This document shows, piece by piece, positions 34,861 to 41,517 of a DNA stretch of 41,517 nucleotides; within the stretch, counting starts at the first letter, position 1, and each line of letters starts with the position of its first letter. The stretch spans positions 1 to 41,517 of the forward strand of contig CAMVLL010000009.1 of assembly GCA_947168315.1 (NCBI GenBank). The letters run 5' to 3'. Under the pieces are notes generated by a model. That model had not been told where the DNA came from. It worked only from the letters and a program-made list of their open reading frames with translations, and did not search any database. Both the position numbers and the translations under genes were made by a program. The stretch is from an uncultured Bacteroidota bacterium (GTDB lineage: Bacteria > Bacteroidota > Bacteroidia > Bacteroidales > Bacteroidaceae).

Positions 34861-37800
34861 ATGAGAAAAGGTTTAATTAGCGTATTCGGTACAGTTCTTT
34901 TGAGCTTAATGTTGACTGTACCAATGCAAGGTAATGCAGCTGTAAACGGAATGGATAATATTTCCGCCGTCCAGCAGACTCGTACCATAAAAGGACACAT
35001 CGCTGATGATGCAGGTGAGCCTGTTATTGGTGCAAGTATTTTGGAAAAAGGAACTACCAACGGTACAATCACTGACCTCGATGGTAATTTCCAGTTAAAT
35101 GTTGGCAACGATGCTATTTTGGTAATCAGTTATATCGGTTATCAAACTCAGGAATTGGTCGCTACGGATAATATGAATATCGTTTTACATGAGGAAACTT
35201 CTGTATTGAACGAGGTCGTTGTAGTAGGTTACGGTAGTATGCGTCGTAAAGATGTAACAAGTGCTATCACCACCATTCAACGTGATGAATTGAATCAAGG
35301 TGTATTTTCTGATCCTGCTTCAATGTTGCAAGGTAAAGTTGCCGGTTTGACTATCACTTCTACAGGTGACCCGACTAGTACTGGTTCAATTACTCTTCGT
35401 GGTGCTTCTTCTTTGCGCCAAGGTGCAGCTATGGAACCATACTATGTAATCGATGGTATCCCTGGTGTTGACATTTCGATGGTAGCTCCTGACGATATTG
35501 AAAGTATTGACGTACTTCGTGATGCAACTGCAACAGCAATCTACGGATCAAAAGCTGCTAACGGTGTCATCATTATCACTACTAAGAGTGGTAAAGAAGG
35601 ACGTACAAGTGTTTCTTACAATGCATACGTAGCTATTGACAATGCATTGAAGACCTTGGACATGGCAACTGCTTCTCAACTTCGCTCTTCTGGTGAGTTG
35701 GTTGAAGACGAAGGTGCTAACACTGATTGGCAGAAGGAAGTTCTTCGTACAGGTTTCAGCCACAATCACAACTTGGCTATTAGCGGTGGTACACAGAAGA
35801 CGAAGTACAATGCTTCTATTAACTACATGAATCGCGACGGTGTTATTCGTGGTACTGATATGAACCGCGTAAATGCACGTGCGTTGGTTACAACTGATGT
35901 GTTGAAAGATCGTTTGTCTTTGTCAGTAGGTGTAAACGCTATGCAAAGCAAAGACCATAATGTACCAAGAGGTTTTGATGGTGCTTCAGTTTTGGATGCG
36001 ATGAACTATTTCTCACCGACAAATCCTGTTAGAAACGCTGACGGTAGTTGGTTCCGCAGCTATATTGGCTCACAGAACTACAACCCGATGGCTATGATTT
36101 ATGAAGACAATAACGATACAGTTACAAAACGTCTTCAGTTTATTGGCAAGGCTTCTTTAAAGATCGTTGACGGTTTGGTATGGAATGCTAACTATAGCTA
36201 TAATGCTCATCAGTATAATTACAGTTATTATAATAGTCAGAAGTCTCAACTGGTTGAGGGTTATGATGGAAAGGCATACCGTCAGACTCGTTCAGGTGAG
36301 GATAAGACTTTCGAAACTTATGCTAACTTCGACAAAACCTTTAACATGGCTCATCGCTTAGGTTTGATGGCAGGTTATTCATGGGAAGAAAGAATGAGTG
36401 ATGATGGCTTTGGCGTTGCTGTTTATGATTTCTTTGATGACTATCTCCGTTACAACAACATGGGATTTGCTCACCATATGAGCGACAAGGGTGGTATGAA
36501 TGCTGACGTTGATGGTGGTAATAAGACAACTATCCGCAACATTTCATTCTATGGTCGTTTGAATTATTCTTATAATGGTAAGTATATGTTGCAGGCAACT
36601 GTTCGTCGTGATGGTTCTTCTGTATTTGGTAAGAATCACCGTTGGGGTACTTTCCCGTCAGTCAGCGTTGCATGGAACATTGCTGAAGAGGACTTTATGA
36701 AGTCAAGTGTCTTCGATCAATTGAAGCTTCGTGCAGGTTACGGTATTAGTGGTAATGCTCTTGGCTTTGATGCATACACAGCTATTTCAACTTATGTGTT
36801 GGATAAAGGTGGTAGCTTTGATTACATCAACTCAAATGGTACTGTTTCTAAGTACTACAAGATTAATGTTGCAAAGAATGCTAACCCTGATTTGAAGTGG
36901 GAGAGCACGGGTATGTTGAATATCGGTCTTGACTTCGCATTGCTTCACAGTCGTCTGAGTGGTAGCATTGAGGTTTATCACAAGAAGACAAAGGATTTGA
37001 TTTGGGATTATCCTGTTTCAACAAATATCTATCCTGTTGGTTCGATGACTGCGAACGTAGGTAACATTACGAATACTGGTATTGAGTTCACTTTGAATGC
37101 TGTTCCTGTTCAAACTAATGACTTTACTTGGCAAAGTACTTTGAACTTATCTCACAACAAGAATAAAGTTGATAAATTGACCAACTCTACTTACAGTGTT
37201 CCTTATATTGATTGGGGTGAACCACATATCGCAGGTATTTCGGCAAATGGCGCTGTAGAACGTATCCTCGAAGGTGAGTCTTTAGGTACATTCTGGACTT
37301 ACGAATGGGCTGGTTATGACGGTGATGGTAACTCTTTGTTCTATGTACACGATGCAGAGACAGGAAAACGTACAGGTGAGACAACAACAGAACCTCAGGT
37401 TAAGGACAAAACAAAAGTTGGTTGTGCTATGCCTAAGTTAACTTACGGTTGGAACAACAACTTAACATACAAGAACTGGTCGTTGACAGCGTTCTTCCAA
37501 GGAATGTTAGGCAACAAGATTATGAATGCTACTCGAGCTCATTATAGCAGTAGTAGTTTGCTTTCTGGTGGAAAGAACGTATTGGCAGAAGCTCTTAACG
37601 ATTCTCACTTCAAGAGTGACCCACGTTATAATTATCCTTCTGACCGTTATTTGGAGAATGGTGATTTTCTCCGTCTGAAGACCTTGACAATAGGTTATAC
37701 ATTCAAGAATTTGAATGAATGGGCACAGAGTTTACAGGTTTATGCTACGGCAAACAACCTGCTGACACTTACTGGTTATAAAGGTTTGGACCCTGAAGTA

Positions 37801-37893
37801 TATCTTGGCGGTTTGCAACCGGGTTTGGATGTTCGCGAAACATTCTATCCTCAAACACGTTCATTTATGTTTGGCGTAAAGGTTAACTTCTAA
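34861..37893 (+). CDS. SusC-family TonB-dependent outer-membrane transporter
   Basis: 1010 residues. A signal peptide (about 1-27) is followed by a carboxypeptidase-D-like N-terminal domain (IKGHIADDAGEPVIGASILEKGTTNGTITDLDGNF), a TonB-box-like NEVVVVGYGSMRRKDVTSAI, the plug domain (MLQGKVAGLTITSTGDP; DDIESIDVLRDATATAIYGSKAANGVIIITTK, the SusC signature) and a 22-strand barrel ending in the aromatic F-G-V-K-V-N-F. It imports oligosaccharides with SusD as the lid. The substrate is probably a mannose-containing glycan, judging from the GH92 downstream. It leads a Sus-type operon. Confidence 0.96.
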   Translation: MRKGLISVFGTVLLSLMLTVPMQGNAAVNGMDNISAVQQTRTIKGHIADDAGEPVIGASILEKGTTNGTITDLDGNFQLNVGNDAILVISYIGYQTQELVATDNMNIVLHEETSVLNEVVVVGYGSMRRKDVTSAITTIQRDELNQGVFSDPASMLQGKVAGLTITSTGDPTSTGSITLRGASSLRQGAAMEPYYVIDGIPGVDISMVAPDDIESIDVLRDATATAIYGSKAANGVIIITTKSGKEGRTSVSYNAYVAIDNALKTLDMATASQLRSSGELVEDEGANTDWQKEVLRTGFSHNHNLAISGGTQKTKYNASINYMNRDGVIRGTDMNRVNARALVTTDVLKDRLSLSVGVNAMQSKDHNVPRGFDGASVLDAMNYFSPTNPVRNADGSWFRSYIGSQNYNPMAMIYEDNNDTVTKRLQFIGKASLKIVDGLVWNANYSYNAHQYNYSYYNSQKSQLVEGYDGKAYRQTRSGEDKTFETYANFDKTFNMAHRLGLMAGYSWEERMSDDGFGVAVYDFFDDYLRYNNMGFAHHMSDKGGMNADVDGGNKTTIRNISFYGRLNYSYNGKYMLQATVRRDGSSVFGKNHRWGTFPSVSVAWNIAEEDFMKSSVFDQLKLRAGYGISGNALGFDAYTAISTYVLDKGGSFDYINSNGTVSKYYKINVAKNANPDLKWESTGMLNIGLDFALLHSRLSGSIEVYHKKTKDLIWDYPVSTNIYPVGSMTANVGNITNTGIEFTLNAVPVQTNDFTWQSTLNLSHNKNKVDKLTNSTYSVPYIDWGEPHIAGISANGAVERILEGESLGTFWTYEWAGYDGDGNSLFYVHDAETGKRTGETTTEPQVKDKTKVGCAMPKLTYGWNNNLTYKNWSLTAFFQGMLGNKIMNATRAHYSSSSLLSGGKNVLAEALNDSHFKSDPRYNYPSDRYLENGDFLRLKTLTIGYTFKNLNEWAQSLQVYATANNLLTLTGYKGLDPEVYLGGLQPGLDVRETFYPQTRSFMFGVKVNF

Positions 37894-37897
37894 AATC

Positions 37898-37905
37898 AAA
37901 GGAGG
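37898..37905 (+). promoter_or_regulatory. Strong Shine-Dalgarno before susD
   Basis: AAAGGAGG ends 7 nt before the susD ATG, in a 19-nt gap after susC. Its strength suits high SusD output from the shared mRNA. Confidence 0.7.
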
Positions 37906-37912
37906 AATTGAA

Positions 37913-39601
37913 ATGAAAAAGAATATTAGATTATATCTCGCTACAGTAGTTTGTGCACTGGTCTCTTTCAGTTGTACAGATTTGGATGTTAACGTTGAAT
38001 CGCAATATACTTCTTATCCGATTTCACTACAAGCTGTTGAGGCTCAGATGGCGGATGTATATTTCCATTTGCGTGGAACATTAGGACGTCGTTATATGGA
38101 AGCTCAAGCTTTGGCTTCTGACGAATGGGTAGGTATCAGCTTCGATGGTGACTACTACGATAGTGGTACTTATGCTCACACTTGTTTGCATAACTTCATT
38201 GCTGATGACCCAAGTGTTGGTTGGTATGATGATGTTGCTGCTGGTATCACAAAGGCAAACCGTGTTATCATGACAATTGGTGGAGAAGAAAATCCTGCAT
38301 CTATTGCTCCGGCTCGTGCAATGCGTGCTTATTATCATTGGATCTTGATGGATAGCTATGGTGATGTACCTATTTTGGATGCTATTCCTGAGGAAGGTGA
38401 AGCTATCGAACGCAAACCGCGTGCAGAAGTTGCTCGTTGGATTGAAAGTGAGTTGTTAGAGATCATTCCTTTGCTGTCTGCAGAAAACAATGTCGCTACT
38501 TATGGTAAACCAAATAAGTGGATGGCTGAGGCTCTTCTCGTTAAGTTGTATATTAACTGGCCAGTTTATACTGCTAGCAATGTAACTGCTTACGATGCTA
38601 ATAACTACAGTAACGAACATTTGAACGATGTTGTTAAGTATTGTGATGAGATTATCAATAGTGGTCTCTTCGACATCGCTGCCGGTGCTAACGGTTATCG
38701 TTCAAAGTTCTTCCCTAACAATGGTTATCAGGTTAAGGATTTCATCTATGCAATGCCATACGATGCTGTTACAGCTCAAGGTTTCCAATACAGTCGTCCT
38801 CGTATCTGGCGTCAAGGTCGTAACGATGGTGAAGGCGGACCGGGTTATTTCGGTAGTGATATAGGTCAGTCAACTGGCGGTAACTTCTCAATGACTCCGG
38901 AAATGTCGGATTTGTTCACTCTTGAAGGTGATGATCGTAATGAAATCATCTTGGCTGGACAGATTTATATGTTCGACCCGACTACTTATGCTAAGACTTC
39001 TAATCCTTTTAAATATAAAGGTGAAGAAATTAAGTTGGAGAAGACTATTACATTGAAGGAAAAAGATGGTGATGGTAATTGGATTGACCCAACGATCTTG
39101 AATACTGGTAAGGATGTTCACGGATGGAGTCAAGGTTATAAAGCTGTGAAGTACTTCGTCATCGCTGAAGACTTCCGTAACGGTCGTAACCAGAGCAATG
39201 ACCTGCCGATTTTCCGTTATGCAGATATCCTTTTGACAAAGGCTGAAGCTATTGTTCGCGGTGCTGCTGCTACTAACGGACAGACAGCTCAGAGCTTGTT
39301 CAACATGATTCGTGAGTATGTTCACGCTCCATTGCTTGAGGGTACTCCGACCTTGAAGGACATTTTGGATGAGCGTGGCCGTGAGTTCTTCGATGAGAAC
39401 TGGCGTCGTAACGACATGATTCGCTTTGGTACATTCGAAAATGACTACGGATTCCATACTCGTCAATGGGCTGACTACCGCAATGGTGGTGCAATCACTA
39501 CTTTCCCAACAGCTCGTTTTGACAAGGAATGTCGTGTTTTCCCAATTCCAACGGGTACTTTGAACAATAATACCAACTGGAAACAAAACGCTGGTTATTA
39601 A
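37913..39601 (+). CDS. SusD/RagB-family glycan-binding lipoprotein
   Basis: 562 residues with a lipoprotein signal (ATVVCALVSFSC, lipidated C21). The SusD helical TPR-like scaffold is seen in ARAMRAYYHWILMDSYGDVPIL, KWMAEALLVKLYIN and DLPIFRYADILLTKAEAIVR. The C-terminal DILDERGREFFDENWRRNDMIRFGTF is a family hallmark. It sits on the cell surface and delivers glycans to SusC. It follows susC after 19 nt, with its own strong ribosome-binding site. Two hairpins separate it from the GH92 gene. Confidence 0.96.
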   Translation: MKKNIRLYLATVVCALVSFSCTDLDVNVESQYTSYPISLQAVEAQMADVYFHLRGTLGRRYMEAQALASDEWVGISFDGDYYDSGTYAHTCLHNFIADDPSVGWYDDVAAGITKANRVIMTIGGEENPASIAPARAMRAYYHWILMDSYGDVPILDAIPEEGEAIERKPRAEVARWIESELLEIIPLLSAENNVATYGKPNKWMAEALLVKLYINWPVYTASNVTAYDANNYSNEHLNDVVKYCDEIINSGLFDIAAGANGYRSKFFPNNGYQVKDFIYAMPYDAVTAQGFQYSRPRIWRQGRNDGEGGPGYFGSDIGQSTGGNFSMTPEMSDLFTLEGDDRNEIILAGQIYMFDPTTYAKTSNPFKYKGEEIKLEKTITLKEKDGDGNWIDPTILNTGKDVHGWSQGYKAVKYFVIAEDFRNGRNQSNDLPIFRYADILLTKAEAIVRGAAATNGQTAQSLFNMIREYVHAPLLEGTPTLKDILDERGREFFDENWRRNDMIRFGTFENDYGFHTRQWADYRNGGAITTFPTARFDKECRVFPIPTGTLNNNTNWKQNAGY

Positions 39602-39621
39602 TTTCCTGTAAAATAGGATAA

Positions 39622-39641
39622 ATACTCAAATTTTTGAGTAT
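39622..39641 (+). terminator. First hairpin after susD
   Basis: ATACTCAAA and TTTGAGTAT pair as a near-perfect palindrome with a tiny loop. It lies 20 nt after the stop and lacks a strong T tract. Confidence 0.45.
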
Positions 39642-39646
39642 CTTCG

Positions 39647-39689
39647 AGGCAGATTCTTTTATGGATAATAAAAGAATCTGTCTTTTTTT
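39647..39689 (+). terminator. Strong terminator or attenuator between susD and the GH92 gene
   Basis: About 16-bp stem (39647-39662 with 39668-39683, core CAGATTCTTTTAT / ATAAAAGAATCTG) with one wobble, then a run of seven Ts. It likely reduces transcription into the GH92 gene. Confidence 0.85.
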
Positions 39690-39715
39690 ATTTGTAATCA
39701 TTAAATACCATAAAT

Positions 39716-41517
39716 ATGAAACACTTTATTGCGAGATTGTCATTGTTGTTGTCGGTTTGTTTGATGTCTTGTCAACCTTCTTCCACAGAAAAGAAAGACT
39801 TGGTGGATTATGTGAATCCATATATCGGAAATATCAGTCATATGTTGGTTCCAACATTTGCTACGGTGCAGTTACCTAACAGCATGCTTCGCGTTTATCC
39901 GGAACGTGGCGACTATACCACCGAGAAAGTAAATGGTTTGCCGGTTATCGTAACCAATCATCGTGAACGTTCTGCGTTTAATATCAGTCCGTATCAAGGA
40001 AATGACCCGAAACCAGTCGTTTCTCTGAACTACGATCAGGAACATCTGACTCCATATTACTATGATATCGAACTGGATGACAACCAAATGCAAGCAAGAT
40101 ATGCATTATCTCATCAGAGTGCTATTTATGAATTGAATTTCTATCGTGCCGATGCCCCAGTCTTCGTCATTTTTAATTCCCGTAATGGTGAAATGCGTGT
40201 TCATGATGGAGCAATCAGTGGTTTTCAACGGCTTTCGAAAGAGACATCTGTTTATCTGTATGTCGAAATGGAACAGCAACCGGTTGCGATCGGTCCATTG
40301 AAAGGTAAATTCTTGGTTTCCACATTGGATTCTGCAGAAGGTTATAATGCTTGTATCGCCGCTCGTTTCGATAATGATGTAAAACAAGTTCGACTTCGCT
40401 ATGGTGTTTCTTTTATCAGTGAGGAGCAGGCAAAGAAAAACCTTTATCGGGAGCAATCTGATTATGATGTCGATGCGTTGGCGTTCAAAGGCAGACAGAT
40501 TTGGAATGAAACACTTTCTCAACTTAAAGTTGAAGGTGGAACAGAGGATGAGAAGACGGTATTCTACACTTCTTACTATCGTACGTTCGAACGTCCGGTA
40601 TGTATGAGCGAAGATGGACACTATTTCAGCGCCTTCGATGGTAAGGTTCATGAGGATGGCGGTATTCCTTTCTATACGGATGATTGGATTTGGGATACTT
40701 ATCGGGCAGCACATCCGTTACGTGCTATGACACAATCTGAGAAGGAGGAGGCCATCATCGAGTCGTATTTACGGATGGCTGAACAAATGGGTACTGAATG
40801 GTTGCCTACCTTCCCTGAAACAACAGGTGATTCACGACGGATGAACAGCAATCATGGTATAGCTATGTTGGCCGATGCTTTATATAAAGGATTGAAAGTA
40901 GATGGCGAACGGGCATTTGAATACTCTCGCAAGGCTTTGGAAGAGAAAACGTTGGCTCCGTGGTCGGGCAATCCAGCTGGTTGGATTGATGCGTTCTATA
41001 AAGAGCATGGTTATATTCCTGCTTTGAAAGAAGGAGAGAAGGAAACTGACCCTAATGTCTCTGGTTTTGAGAAGCGACAACCCGTTGCTGTCACTCTGGG
41101 AACTTCGTACGATGAGTGGTGTCTCTCTCGAATCGCTTCGTTTATCGGGAAAAAAGAAGATGCGGCTCATTATCTGAGTCTCTCGTATAACTATCGGAAC
41201 TTGTTTAATGAAGAAACAGGATTCTTCCATCCGAAAGATGCGGAAGGACATTTCTTGGAACCGTTCGATTATCGTTTCTCTGGTGGAATCGGTGCGAGAG
41301 ATGCTTATGACGAGAACAATGGTTGGACTTATCGTTGGGATGTTCAGCATAACTTTGCCGACTTAGTTCAACTGATGGGGGGACCGGAACAATTTATTGC
41401 CAATCTGGATCAGACATTTACTGAGCCGATGGGAAGGGGAAAGCGTGAATTCTATACCCAATTGCCCGATCAGACAGGAAATATTGGACAGTTTACGATG
41501 GCGAACGAGCCTTCTTT
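39716..41517 (+). CDS. GH92 alpha-mannosidase-family lipoprotein (partial)
   Basis: The frame is open from ATG 39716 to the window end, giving 600 residues without a stop; the C-terminus lies outside. The lipoprotein signal is SLLLSVCLMSC (C19). After it come LVDYVNPYIGNISHMLVPTFATVQLPNSM, the N-terminal domain of GH92, and the (alpha/alpha)6 part with FYTDDWIWDTYRAAHPLRAM (about 318-337), GTEWLPTFPETTGD and the end-of-window ANEPS. Family enzymes are Ca-dependent exo-alpha-mannosidases acting on yeast mannan or N-glycans. Linkage preference cannot be told here: the usual GHGHTFPGA-like start is replaced by SHMLVPTFA, so this is a divergent branch. It follows susD after a terminator, with no clear promoter of its own. 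Confidence 0.88.
   Translation, partial: MKHFIARLSLLLSVCLMSCQPSSTEKKDLVDYVNPYIGNISHMLVPTFATVQLPNSMLRVYPERGDYTTEKVNGLPVIVTNHRERSAFNISPYQGNDPKPVVSLNYDQEHLTPYYYDIELDDNQMQARYALSHQSAIYELNFYRADAPVFVIFNSRNGEMRVHDGAISGFQRLSKETSVYLYVEMEQQPVAIGPLKGKFLVSTLDSAEGYNACIAARFDNDVKQVRLRYGVSFISEEQAKKNLYREQSDYDVDALAFKGRQIWNETLSQLKVEGGTEDEKTVFYTSYYRTFERPVCMSEDGHYFSAFDGKVHEDGGIPFYTDDWIWDTYRAAHPLRAMTQSEKEEAIIESYLRMAEQMGTEWLPTFPETTGDSRRMNSNHGIAMLADALYKGLKVDGERAFEYSRKALEEKTLAPWSGNPAGWIDAFYKEHGYIPALKEGEKETDPNVSGFEKRQPVAVTLGTSYDEWCLSRIASFIGKKEDAAHYLSLSYNYRNLFNEETGFFHPKDAEGHFLEPFDYRFSGGIGARDAYDENNGWTYRWDVQHNFADLVQLMGGPEQFIANLDQTFTEPMGRGKREFYTQLPDQTGNIGQFTMANEPS

Noticed and set aside
38888-39586. 232-residue frame opposite susD
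   Set aside because: Antisense shadow of a well-supported susD; no domain or promoter.
40106-40714. 202-residue frame opposite the GH92 gene
   Set aside because: Antisense shadow; the plus strand codes for a clear GH92 protein.

Overview
The window looks like chromosomal DNA of a Bacteroidales bacterium (Bacteroides or Prevotella type). The evidence is promoters of the form TTTG / 19-21 bp / TAnnTTTG, a SusC/SusD pair followed by a GH92 glycosidase, the RprX/RprY two-component pair, an EF-G2 paralog, a DUF4837 lipoprotein and a class II ribonucleotide reductase. G+C is roughly 40% by eye, and I see no insertion sequence, prophage, CRISPR array, rRNA or tRNA. A Prevotella-like identity is possible but not proven.

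Layout. 1-9050: the tail of an unknown gene, an outer-membrane-type DUF4421 protein, hemW, fusA2 (EF-G2), rprX-rprY, a 60-residue membrane protein, and the rpsF-rpsR-rplI operon. 9076-21051: an acyl-CoA ligase; mtaB with a GT2 glycosyltransferase; folB and nrdJ on the minus strand; a nitroreductase; dnaA; an N-acetylmuramoyl-L-alanine amidase with an MCE/MlaD protein. 21179-24708: an EamA transporter, a tandem array of six ~21-bp repeats, and a secreted GH35 beta-galactosidase. 24818-33518: a tightly packed run of nine plus-strand genes (rlmN, DUF4837 lipoprotein, pdxA-like, nucleotidyltransferase, ATP-grasp, CDP-alcohol phosphotransferase, flippase-like protein, HAD, MFS), followed by a convergent PfkB kinase. 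34861-41517: the start of a polysaccharide utilisation locus (susC, susD, GH92), cut by the window edge.

The most interesting part is 28054-34478. It has a nucleotidyltransferase of the sugar/inositol-phosphate type, a CDP-alcohol phosphotransferase, an ATP-grasp protein with the Mg-ligand pattern of inositol-phosphate kinases, an UPF0104-type membrane protein, a HAD phosphatase, a sugar-type MFS importer and a PfkB kinase that recalls myo-inositol kinases. Together they can be read as a route from imported inositol, through inositol phosphate and CDP-inositol, to phosphatidylinositol or an inositol sphingolipid. This would not pass through the phosphatidylinositol-phosphate intermediate known from B. 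thetaiotaomicron. A second putative route of this kind, common in Prevotella, has been proposed in the literature as I recall it. The assignment here is inference from families and gene order.

Other points of note: EF-G2 lacks the catalytic histidine of its G3 motif. The PdxA homolog has lost several expected active-site residues. rprX and the amidase look nearly leaderless. A 14-base block is shared by the dnaA and nrdJ/nitroreductase upstream regions.
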